Below are positions 26,560 through 33,704 of a DNA stretch of 37,867 nucleotides, piece by piece. The translations under genes and the position numbers were made by a program. The stretch's first letter is position 1. Each line of letters starts with the position of its first letter. The stretch is from assembly GCA_018645865.1 (NCBI GenBank), contig JABGVU010000001.1, forward strand, positions 1-37,867, in the 5' to 3' direction. This DNA comes from Flavobacteriales bacterium. Its GTDB lineage: Bacteria > Bacteroidota > Bacteroidia > Flavobacteriales > BACL11. The notes below the pieces were generated by a model. That model did not search any database and was not told where the DNA came from. It saw only the letters and a list, made by a program, of their open reading frames with translations.

Positions 26560-26571
26560 GTCAAAACTGAC
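26560..26571. promoter_or_regulatory. Inverted repeat GTCA-N4-TGAC upstream of dnaK
   Basis: Short perfect arms (GTCAAAACTGAC on the plus strand), 13 bases upstream of the -24 element. It shares TGTCAG with the next repeat. Confidence 0.35.
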
Positions 26572-26609
26572 ACAAAAACAAAACCCTAGAGAAAATTAAA
26601 AGTGATTTA

Positions 26610-26624
26610 CTGACAGATCGTCAG
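26610..26624. promoter_or_regulatory. Inverted repeat CTGAC-N5-GTCAG upstream of dnaK
   Basis: Perfect 5-base arms, directly after the stop codon of the DUF4249-like gene and about 95 bases upstream of the predicted dnaK start. It could be an activator site or a weak hairpin at the end of the previous gene; no T-tract follows. Confidence 0.35.
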
Positions 26625-26625
26625 A

Positions 26626-27606
26626 TTATTGAAAATTTCTATCCAAGCCATCAATTGAAATTAAATAATCAATTGTTCTATCTGCAAAATCAAAACCTTT
26701 CTTAGTTTTAGTAAATCTTGATGAAAACAAACCTATACCATTATTAATATTGGTAAATTGAGGACGTTCTTGTACTATACCAGTAATTTCTTCATTAATT
26801 ATTCTATACGTTTTTAAATCCTTTGAACCAACTGTCATCACTAAATCAATGCTGAGAAATTTTCTTTCAATTAATGGATCTTTAATCAATTCATTTTTTA
26901 AAAAATTAAAAAACTTATCCCCTTCAAATTCAAAAATTTCTGTTTCTTCTAAAACTGAAGTAGTATAAATAAGATTTTTAGCAATATCATTTTCATTATA
27001 ATTAAAAATTAAATCTATTTGATACTGCACTCCATTATCTGAAGAATTTCCCCATGTTACTAATGTAGAGCTAAATTTTGTTGCACTTGGGTTTCCAGGA
27101 ATCCAAGTTTCTATAAATCCGAAAGGAAAACCTGCGCCCATATCAAAATCAAAGTTTGAAACTATATTAGTTCTTGCACTCACTTGATTATTAGTAATGT
27201 TATTTTTTATTAGTAATTCATACTCAGAATCTGAATTCAAAAAATTATTATTCACAAAAGTATACATCATAATTGAATCATTAAAAACACCTGAATCTCT
27301 TAATGTTGGCACCTCATCCAAAGCAATGGTATCCGTAATTCCATTATTTTTTATTCTAATCACTTTAACAACTAACTCACCTTCATCAAAATTAATTGAA
27401 TCAGCATATTGAGCCATTTGCAATGCATCCATTTTACCTAGAAAAGCTTTATTTATCTTAATTTGCTGCGTTTCTTCATCTATTCCAGAATTTAAAAGCC
27501 CGTACACAACTGTCACTTCCTCCCAATTAGCGTTCACATCAAAATCAGTCTCACAGGAAGTAAATATGAATACAAAAAGACTAAGTAATAAATATATTTT
27601 TTTCAT
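26626..27606 (-). CDS. DUF4249-like lipoprotein
   Basis: A 326-residue predicted lipoprotein; MKKIYLLLSLFVFIFTSC gives acceptor Cys18. The mature start ETDFDVNANWEEVTVVYGLL, the beta-strand pattern through IKINKAFLGK, and the repeated receptor-like strands (SEYELLIKNN) match my knowledge of DUF4249, a Bacteroidota family often next to TonB-dependent receptors. No receptor gene is adjacent here. The role is unknown; a surface- or periplasm-facing accessory protein is an inference. The gene starts five bases after a TAACTTTG element, so its mRNA is likely leaderless. It ends just upstream of the dnaK regulatory region, with no strong terminator between. Confidence 0.72.
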   Translation of the reverse strand: MKKIYLLLSLFVFIFTSCETDFDVNANWEEVTVVYGLLNSGIDEETQQIKINKAFLGKMDALQMAQYADSINFDEGELVVKVIRIKNNGITDTIALDEVPTLRDSGVFNDSIMMYTFVNNNFLNSDSEYELLIKNNITNNQVSARTNIVSNFDFDMGAGFPFGFIETWIPGNPSATKFSSTLVTWGNSSDNGVQYQIDLIFNYNENDIAKNLIYTTSVLEETEIFEFEGDKFFNFLKNELIKDPLIERKFLSIDLVMTVGSKDLKTYRIINEEITGIVQERPQFTNINNGIGLFSSRFTKTKKGFDFADRTIDYLISIDGLDRNFQ

Positions 27607-27611
27607 GTTTG

Positions 27612-27619
27612 CAAAGTTA
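27612..27619 (-). promoter_or_regulatory. TAnnTTTG -7 element (TAACTTTG) of the DUF4249-like gene
   Basis: Exact match ending five bases before the ATG at 27606 on the minus strand. Confidence 0.55.
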
Positions 27620-27652
27620 TCCTTTTATATGAAATGATGAACGCATAATTTG

Positions 27653-27660
27653 TAAATTTG
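27653..27660 (+). promoter_or_regulatory. TAnnTTTG -7 element (TAAATTTG) of panB
   Basis: Exact match 47 bases upstream of the panB ATG, giving a leader of about 40 bases, longer than for most genes here. Confidence 0.5.
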
Positions 27661-27707
27661 CCACACTCTGAATTAAAAATAAAGTTATAACCCTAACAAA
27701 ATAAAAA

Positions 27708-28526
27708 ATGTCAGTAGCTAAAAAAGATTATAAAAGAGTCACCACTAATACTCTTGATGAAATGAAGCAAAATGGAGAAAAAATATCTATGCTTACCGCT
27801 TACGATTACACTCTTGCCAAAATTATTGATAGAGCAGGAATTGATGTTATTTTAGTTGGTGATTCAGCCTCAAATGTTATGGCTGGGTATGAGACCACTT
27901 TACCCATTACCCTTGAGCAAATGATTTATCATGCTACTTCAGTTGTGCGTGCAGTTGACAGAGCTTTAGTAGTGGTGGACATGCCATTTGGTTCTTATCA
28001 AGGAAATTCATTAGAAGCCCTTTCATCAGCAATTAGAATAATGAAAGAAAGTGGTGGGCATTCAGTAAAACTTGAAGGTGGAAGTGAGATTATTGATTCA
28101 ATCGAAAGAATATTAACCGCTGGAATACCTGTAATGGGCCATTTAGGCCTGACACCACAATCCATCTACAAATTTGGAACTTATACTGTACGGGCAAAGG
28201 AACAAGAGGAAGCAGATAAATTGTTAGCTGAGGCTAAACTATTAGAAGAAGTAGGATGTTTTGCTTTAGTATTAGAAAAAGTACCTGCACAATTAGCTAA
28301 GAAAGTAGCGGAAAGCATCAATATTCCTGTCATTGGAATTGGAGCTGGATCAGGAGTTGACGGTCAAGTACTAGTGCTACACGATATGCTAGGAATGAAT
28401 CATGAGTTTAATCCAAGGTTTTTAAGAAGATACTTAAACTTATATGATGAAATTACAGGGGCAGTGCAAAGCTATGTTTCTAATGTAAAATCTGCAGATT
28501 TCCCTAACGAGAAAGAGCAGTACTAA
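27708..28526 (+). CDS. panB: 3-methyl-2-oxobutanoate hydroxymethyltransferase
   Basis: The first committed enzyme of pantothenate (coenzyme A) synthesis; it adds a hydroxymethyl group from 5,10-methylenetetrahydrofolate to 2-oxoisovalerate to give ketopantoate. At 272 residues it is a typical PanB TIM barrel. Motifs are [68 protein letters not shown] and [24 protein letters not shown]. The ATG at 27708 ([16 protein letters not shown]) is the first usable start. Its TAA overlaps the ATG of the pseudouridine synthase gene (TAATG). panC and panD are not in the window. Confidence 0.97.
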   Translation: MSVAKKDYKRVTTNTLDEMKQNGEKISMLTAYDYTLAKIIDRAGIDVILVGDSASNVMAGYETTLPITLEQMIYHATSVVRAVDRALVVVDMPFGSYQGNSLEALSSAIRIMKESGGHSVKLEGGSEIIDSIERILTAGIPVMGHLGLTPQSIYKFGTYTVRAKEQEEADKLLAEAKLLEEVGCFALVLEKVPAQLAKKVAESINIPVIGIGAGSGVDGQVLVLHDMLGMNHEFNPRFLRRYLNLYDEITGAVQSYVSNVKSADFPNEKEQY

Positions 28527-29188
28527 TGCTAGAAGTACTCTATGAGGACAATCACCTGATTGCTATCAATAAAAAATCAGGCGATATTGTACAAGGCGAT
28601 AAAACAGGTGATGCTCCATTATCAGATTTTGTAAAAGCTTATATCAAGAAGAAATACAACAAACCTGGAGAAGTTTTTTTAGGCACTATTCATAGATTGG
28701 ATCGCCCTACTTCAGGTGTTGTTTTATATGCCAGAACAAGTAAGGCACTCGCCCGTATGAACGAGCAATTTCGAAAAAAAAAAGTACAAAAAACATATTG
28801 GGCAGTAGTAGAGAATTCTCCTCCTAATATTTCAGGAACGCTTGAGAATTATTTACAGAAAAACCAAAAGCAAAATAAATCTTATATAACAAAAGGGTCA
28901 GACGGAAAACATGCCGTATTGGATTTTAAGTTGCTTAAAGAATTAGATAATTTTTATCATTTAGAAATAAAACCAAAAACGGGAAGACACCATCAAATAA
29001 GAGTGCAATTAGCAAATATAGGATGTATTATTAAAGGCGATTTAAAATATGGTGCTAGAAGAAGTAACAAAGATGCTAGCATTCATTTATTAGCTCAAAA
29101 GCTAGAATTTTTGCACCCTGTAAAAAAAGAACCCATAACTATAGTTGCTCCTACTCCCAAGGATAGCGTTTGGGATGCTTGCAAATAA
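28526..29188 (+). CDS. RluA-family pseudouridine synthase
   Basis: A 220-residue enzyme that isomerises specific uridines in rRNA or tRNA. It has the catalytic HRLDRPTSGVVLYART (Asp near residue 59), YWAVVE, and the late GRHHQIRVQLANIGCIIKGDLKYGA. It has no N-terminal S4 domain, so it is a short RluA/TruC-like member; the target site cannot be named. The start ATG shares a base with the panB stop. An unbroken run of ten A lies in the coding sequence (encoding RKKK). A bidirectional terminator follows two bases after the stop. Confidence 0.92.
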   Translation: MLEVLYEDNHLIAINKKSGDIVQGDKTGDAPLSDFVKAYIKKKYNKPGEVFLGTIHRLDRPTSGVVLYARTSKALARMNEQFRKKKVQKTYWAVVENSPPNISGTLENYLQKNQKQNKSYITKGSDGKHAVLDFKLLKELDNFYHLEIKPKTGRHHQIRVQLANIGCIIKGDLKYGARRSNKDASIHLLAQKLEFLHPVKKEPITIVAPTPKDSVWDACK

Positions 29189-29190
29189 AA

Positions 29191-29218
29191 GCCCCACCAA
29201 AATTGGCGGGGTTTTATC
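29191..29218. terminator. Bidirectional terminator between the convergent rluA-type gene and priA
   Basis: CCCCACCAA/TTGGCGGGG stem with one mismatch and a 2-base loop; TTTTAT follows on the plus strand and CTTTTATTT on the minus strand. Strong G-C content. Confidence 0.88.
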
Positions 29219-29230
29219 TTTTGTAGAGAA

Positions 29231-31675
29231 TTAAATTGGATCAACATCCATAATAAAACGAACCGATTTATAATCAGAATGAGTTCTCATCTTCTCTATA
29301 ATAGTATGTAAGATACTTTTAGCTTCAGAGATTGAAGCTTCATTCTCAATTTTTAATAATACATTCTTATAGTAATAATTCCGTATCCTAGAAATAGCAG
29401 GATATTCAGGACCTAAAACTCTAGCACCAAAACTCTTGCGCATTAATCCCACTAAAGCGGTAGCCGTTTCATCCAATTTTCTTTGGTTTTTATGTTTTAA
29501 TGTAATGCCTATAAGGCGGTTGTAAGGCGGGTAAGAAAACAGCTTTCTTTCCTGAACTTGCTGACAAATAAAACTAGTATAATCATTTGTTTTTAGCAAC
29601 CCAAACATTTCATGCTCTTCATCATAAGTTTGTACTAATACCTGTCCTTGTTTTCCTTTTCGCCCTGCCCTACCTGCAACTTGCATTATTAGCTGAAAAG
29701 CCCTTTCGTAAGCTCTAAAATCAGGAAAATGTAACATGCTATCAGCATTTAAAATACCAACCAAAGCAACATTATCAAAATCCAAACCTTTAGTAACCAT
29801 TTGTGTTCCTACCAATATATCAATCCTACCCTGTTCAAAGTCAGTAATTATTTGCTGATGTGTATTTTTCCCTCTCGTGGTATCATAATCCATACGCTTT
29901 GTCACATAAGTGGGTAGTAATTCCTTCAAACTTTCTTCAATTTGCTCAGTACCAAAGCCCTTGTCATTAAAATCCTTAGCGCTACAACTTGGACAAAACT
30001 CTGGCACTTGTTCCGTATACCCACAATAATGGCATTTTAACTGATTGTTCCATTTATGATAAGTCAGACTCACATCACAAGAATTACAGTTAGGTGTGTA
30101 AGCGCAAGTACCACAACTAATTACTGGCGAATACCCTCTCCTATTTTGAAATAAAATTACTTGCTTTCCTGCCACTAAAGTTTCGGTAATAGCACTTATC
30201 ATTTTCGGTGCAAACTGCTGAGTCATCTGTTTTTTAATATGGGCTTCTCGTATATCTATCGTTTGGATTTTTGGCAGAGCAATACCTTTGTAGCGCGTAT
30301 GCATTTCCACCAAAGCATATTTTCCTGTTTTGGCGTTATAATAACTTTCCACACATGGAGTTGCTGAACCCAATAACACTTTTGCTTTATGCAAGTAAGC
30401 CAAATAAATAGCGGAATCCCTAGCATGATATCTTGGTGCAGGTTGGTGTTGTTTAAAAGAAGGATCATGCTCCTCATCTACAATTATCAGTCCTAAATTA
30501 TTGAAGGGTAAGAATAATGCTGACCTAGCTCCCAACATAATAGGATATTGTGTCATTTCTTTATCCTGATCCTGTACTGCTTTCCAAACCTCTACACGCT
30601 CTGCATTGTTCAAATGAGAATGAGAAATCCCCACTTTGTTCCCAAAATGTTTTTGCAAACGCTTAATAATTTGGGTCGTCAAAGCAATTTCAGGTAACAA
30701 ATACAATACTTGTTTCCCTTGTTTCAATTGCTGTTCAATTAACTTTATATATAATTCTGTTTTTCCTGAGGAAGTAACCCCATGCAAAAGACATACTTCC
30801 TTTTCTTTAAACGCTAACTCTATTTCCTCTAAAGCTTTTTCCTGAAAACCCGCCAACTGCTTATCTTCAATTAATTCCTGGCTTGACTTTAACAAACGAC
30901 TTATCCTTTCTTGTTCAATTATAAAGATTTCTTTTCTCACTAAAGCATTAAAAATTGCTCTACTCAATCCTACTTGTTTTAACAAATCCGCAACTATCCA
31001 TTTTTTAGTAGGACTTTTTGCGTTTAACTGCTGATAAGCTTTAACAAATTCCAACTGCTTAGCACTTAACTTTATATTTTCTAATAATTCATCCCTCGTA
31101 TTAAAGCGAACTATTTTAATTACTTTTTCTTTGTACTTATCGTGTAAATCCTCTTTTATCTGCACCACTTCCCTGCGAATAAGTTCATTAATAAAGGGAA
31201 AAATATTTTTAATAGGTATCAGTTTAGCTATTTCAGCTATGCTTAATTCTTCTTGGTTAATAAGCGCATTCAACAGCAAATTTTCTTCTGTTTTCAAGCA
31301 CTCAATATCTCCATCAAAATCAGGATGCACTATCACCTTGGATTCACTAGCCAACTTTAAGGAAGAAGGTAAGGCTACATGCATGACATCCCCTAAGTTA
31401 CACATATAATAGTAAGCTATCCAATCCCAAAATTGTAACTGAATACTATTTACAACAGGAGGTTCATCCAAAACAGCTAAAAGAGGCTTTGCTTCATATT
31501 CACTTGGCTTTCTATCGTGCACCTCTTTAATAATAGCAGCATACAATTTTCGCACCCCAAACTGAACCACTACCCTTTGCCCAATTAATAAGTTTTCTTG
31601 GTCAGTACTATATGTAAATGTACCTTTTAGTGATAAAGGCAAAATAACATCAATGTATTTTAAAGGACGAAACAT
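29231..31675 (-). CDS. priA: Primosomal protein N' (replication restart helicase)
   Basis: A 3'-to-5' superfamily 2 helicase that reloads the replisome at stalled forks. At 814 residues it is full length for this phylum. The N-terminal 3'-DNA-binding region is followed by Walker A GVTSSGKTELY, the DEEH box in VDEEHDPSFKQHQ, YHARDSAIYLA and GSATPCVESYYNA. The zinc-binding block has paired cysteines (CGTCAYTPNCNSCDVSLTYH, CHYCGYTEQVPEFCPSC). The C-terminal helicase half has GTQMVTKGLDFDNV and QVAGRAGRKGKQG. I start at MFRPLKYIDVILPL; the ORF-track start adds three residues from a TTG. Only a near-match promoter (CATCTTTG) precedes it. It converges with the rluA-type gene and diverges from mbnP. 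Confidence 0.96.
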   Translation of the reverse strand: MFRPLKYIDVILPLSLKGTFTYSTDQENLLIGQRVVVQFGVRKLYAAIIKEVHDRKPSEYEAKPLLAVLDEPPVVNSIQLQFWDWIAYYYMCNLGDVMHVALPSSLKLASESKVIVHPDFDGDIECLKTEENLLLNALINQEELSIAEIAKLIPIKNIFPFINELIRREVVQIKEDLHDKYKEKVIKIVRFNTRDELLENIKLSAKQLEFVKAYQQLNAKSPTKKWIVADLLKQVGLSRAIFNALVRKEIFIIEQERISRLLKSSQELIEDKQLAGFQEKALEEIELAFKEKEVCLLHGVTSSGKTELYIKLIEQQLKQGKQVLYLLPEIALTTQIIKRLQKHFGNKVGISHSHLNNAERVEVWKAVQDQDKEMTQYPIMLGARSALFLPFNNLGLIIVDEEHDPSFKQHQPAPRYHARDSAIYLAYLHKAKVLLGSATPCVESYYNAKTGKYALVEMHTRYKGIALPKIQTIDIREAHIKKQMTQQFAPKMISAITETLVAGKQVILFQNRRGYSPVISCGTCAYTPNCNSCDVSLTYHKWNNQLKCHYCGYTEQVPEFCPSCSAKDFNDKGFGTEQIEESLKELLPTYVTKRMDYDTTRGKNTHQQIITDFEQGRIDILVGTQMVTKGLDFDNVALVGILNADSMLHFPDFRAYERAFQLIMQVAGRAGRKGKQGQVLVQTYDEEHEMFGLLKTNDYTSFICQQVQERKLFSYPPYNRLIGITLKHKNQRKLDETATALVGLMRKSFGARVLGPEYPAISRIRNYYYKNVLLKIENEASISEAKSILHTIIEKMRTHSDYKSVRFIMDVDPI

Positions 31676-31805
31676 GAAAAGCAAAGATGAATATTTAGTT
31701 TTAAAAACAACAATACTGGCGCATGGAATTTACCATCAATATTTGAATACATAAGATTAGTATTTATTGAACAGTGGAAAACATATAAAAGGCTAATAAA
31801 ATTCC
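31676..31805. other. Divergent spacer between priA and the MbnP-type gene
   Basis: AT-rich; besides the near-match CATCTTTG for priA at about 31681 and the MbnP-type promoter starting at 31806, I see nothing specific. The minus-strand ORF across it (31660-31932) is a shadow. Confidence 0.4.
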
Positions 31806-31813
31806 TAAGTTTG
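31806..31813 (+). promoter_or_regulatory. TAnnTTTG -7 element (TAAGTTTG) of the MbnP/MbnH pair
   Basis: Exact match, followed directly by the (AAT)9 tract that leads to the ATG at 31841. Predicted transcription start lies inside the repeat. Confidence 0.55.
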
Positions 31814-31815
31814 CA

Positions 31816-31842
31816 AATAATAATAATAATAATAATAATAAT
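31816..31842 (+). repeat. (AAT)9 microsatellite running into a start codon
   Basis: Nine perfect AAT units; the last supplies the A and T of the ATG at 31841-31843. The tract fills the whole leader between the -7 element and the start codon. Confidence 0.9.
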
Positions 31843-32569
31843 GAAAAAGAAACTTATACTTATTTCCATAATAGCATTCCTATTTACAGCATGTGATAAA
31901 GACAAACCTATAACAACAGACATAACTATCAATTTTACTCATACAGTTGATAGTTTTGACTTAATTACTAATAGTATGATTTACACCAATGATGCTGTGG
32001 AACATTATGATGTCCAGACTTTAAAATATTTTATATCTAATATTACATTACATGATGATCTAGGATATACAGTATTAAAAGATATTCATTTTATTGATAT
32101 CTCTGATGAATCAACCTTTAGTTTTACATATGATAATCTTCCTAATAATAATTACTATGCTATTTCATATACAATGGGATTAGATACCATTAAGAATATA
32201 AGTAATGCATATATAAATGAAGATTTTCATGCAACAATGTTTTGGCCTGACATGATGGGGGGAGGATATCATTATATGAAATTAGAAGGTGATTTTAATG
32301 ATAGCTTAAGTGGCTACGCAACTCATACAGGAGGAACAATGGGAATGGACTATTCATTTAATCATTTAGACAACATTTCACTAACGATAGATGATGATTT
32401 AGGAGACGTATATATAAATATAAATATGGAAATAAACAATTGGTATAATTCCCCAAATCAGATAGAATTTTCTAGTTACGGAATGGGGATAATGGGAGAT
32501 ATGCAGATGCAAATGGATATTCAAAAGAATGGAATAACAGATGTCTTCTCTGTAACTATAGATAAATAA
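31841..32569 (+). CDS. MbnP-type copper-binding lipoprotein
   Basis: A 242-residue predicted lipoprotein (MKKKLILISIIAFLFTAC, Cys18). I start at the ATG at 31841; the ORF-track start at 31811 reads the AAT repeat as a run of Ile. The beta-rich core contains FTHTVDSFDL, VQTLKYFISNITL and DFHATMFWPDMMGGGYHYMKLEGDF; the last stretch matches the W-G-Y-x-x-x-K-x-E-G pattern of MbnP proteins. In studied cases a Trp of MbnP is oxidised to kynurenine by the di-heme partner MbnH, making a copper site. Trp135 in MFWPDM is the likely candidate here; NNWYNS is the only other Trp. The tail is Met-rich (GMGIMGDMQMQMD), which fits copper. The MbnH-type gene follows after five bases. Confidence 0.8.
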   Translation: MKKKLILISIIAFLFTACDKDKPITTDITINFTHTVDSFDLITNSMIYTNDAVEHYDVQTLKYFISNITLHDDLGYTVLKDIHFIDISDESTFSFTYDNLPNNNYYAISYTMGLDTIKNISNAYINEDFHATMFWPDMMGGGYHYMKLEGDFNDSLSGYATHTGGTMGMDYSFNHLDNISLTIDDDLGDVYININMEINNWYNSPNQIEFSSYGMGIMGDMQMQMDIQKNGITDVFSVTIDK

Positions 32570-32574
32570 GAAAT

Positions 32575-33663
32575 ATGAAAAACCTGATGTATCTTTTGTT
32601 AGGTATAATTTTACTTATTTCTTGCAAAAAAGATTTAGCTCCAATTAGTGGATGTACAGATTCTACTGCAACAAATTATAATCCAAGTGCGATAACTGAA
32701 GATCAGAGTTGTATCTATTTTAGTACTACTCCATTTGTCATTGAAACTCCATACGAATTTCCTGAAATGAAAATTCCATCTGATAATCCAATGACAATTG
32801 AAGGAGTTGCTTTAGGGGAAAAACTATTTAAAGACCCTATCCTTAGCGCTAACAATACTCAGGCATGTATTGATTGCCATAAACAAAATTCTTCTTTTTC
32901 TGATCCTAATCAATTTAGTACAGGCATTGATGACATTCAAGGGAATAGAAACGCCTCTGCATTAATAAATCTAGGTTGGAATACAAGTTTTTTTTGGGAT
33001 GGCAGATCTTTAACTTTAGAAGAACAAGCATTTGAACCAGTTACAAACACTATTGAAATGCATAATACTTGGATGAATGTAGAAATAGCATTAAACTCTG
33101 ACAAAGAATATCCTTTTCTTTTCAAAGAGGCTTTTAACATTAATTATATTGATTCAATTCATGTTGTAAAGGCAATTGCTCAATTTGAAAGAAGTCTTAT
33201 CTCTACAAATAGTAAACTTGATAGATACCTAAGAAATGAAGAACAACTTACTATTTCTGAATTAAATGGGTATGTAATATTTAATACAGAAAAAGGAGAT
33301 TGCTTTCATTGTCATGGCACAAATATGTTTATGGATAATCAATTTCATAATAACGGATTGGATACCGAGCCTTTTATTGACCTTGGACGAGCAAAAGTCA
33401 CATTAGATGTTTCTGACAATGGTAAATTTAAAACCCCAACATTGCGTAATATTGAGATGTCCGCACCCTATATGCATGACGGCAGATTTGCTACTTTAGA
33501 AGAAGTTGTTGAACATTATGATTCTGGAGGAAAATATTCAACAACTGTAGATCCATTAATGAAAAAATTAGGTGTTGGTTTGCAATTGTCAAACCAAGAA
33601 AAAATAGATTTAGTTGCCTATTTAAAAACCCTAACTGATAATGAATTTATTGATAGTGAATAA
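32575..33663 (+). CDS. Di-heme cytochrome c peroxidase / MbnH-type enzyme
   Basis: A 362-residue predicted lipoprotein (MKNLMYLLLGIILLISC). Residues 27-48 (GCTDSTATNYNPSAITEDQSC) form a short Cys-bounded module frequent in Bacteroidota secreted proteins. The rest is a MauG/CcpA-type peroxidase with two heme c motifs, C98-IDCH and C243-FHCH, and family stretches NRNASALINLGWNTSFFWDGRSLTLEEQA, KFKTPTLRNIEMSAPYMHDGRFATLEEVVEHYD and EKIDLVAYLKTLTD. Such enzymes form a high-valent di-heme state that oxidises protein Trp or reduces H2O2. Direct pairing with the MbnP-type gene makes MbnH the better reading than a plain peroxidase. It is expected in the periplasm or on the outer membrane. Confidence 0.88.
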   Translation: MKNLMYLLLGIILLISCKKDLAPISGCTDSTATNYNPSAITEDQSCIYFSTTPFVIETPYEFPEMKIPSDNPMTIEGVALGEKLFKDPILSANNTQACIDCHKQNSSFSDPNQFSTGIDDIQGNRNASALINLGWNTSFFWDGRSLTLEEQAFEPVTNTIEMHNTWMNVEIALNSDKEYPFLFKEAFNINYIDSIHVVKAIAQFERSLISTNSKLDRYLRNEEQLTISELNGYVIFNTEKGDCFHCHGTNMFMDNQFHNNGLDTEPFIDLGRAKVTLDVSDNGKFKTPTLRNIEMSAPYMHDGRFATLEEVVEHYDSGGKYSTTVDPLMKKLGVGLQLSNQEKIDLVAYLKTLTDNEFIDSE

Positions 33664-33678
33664 TTAATGATTTTTCAG

Positions 33679-33686
33679 TAAATTTG
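33679..33686 (+). promoter_or_regulatory. TAnnTTTG -7 element (TAAATTTG) of the protease/mqnE run
   Basis: Exact match 18 bases before the TTG start at 33705, in the 41-base gap after the MbnH-type gene. Confidence 0.5.
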
Positions 33687-33704
33687 CAATCCTAAATCTT
33701 AATC

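Noticed and set aside
26483-26625. CIRCE/HrcA operator upstream of dnaK
   Set aside because: TTAGCACTC-N9-GAGTGCTAA is not present on either strand.
31811-31840. N-terminal extension MQIIIIIIII of the MbnP-type protein
   Set aside because: It starts at a TTG within the promoter element and translates the repeat; the ATG at 31841 opens a proper lipoprotein signal.
31816-31842. Classical frame-switching phase variation by the AAT tract
   Set aside because: The unit is three bases and lies outside the gene, so gain or loss cannot shift the frame; only expression level could change.
31660-31932. Minus-strand 90-residue ORF across the MbnP-type start
   Set aside because: It reads the AAT repeat backwards as a run of Ile and overlaps both priA and the MbnP-type gene; no motif.
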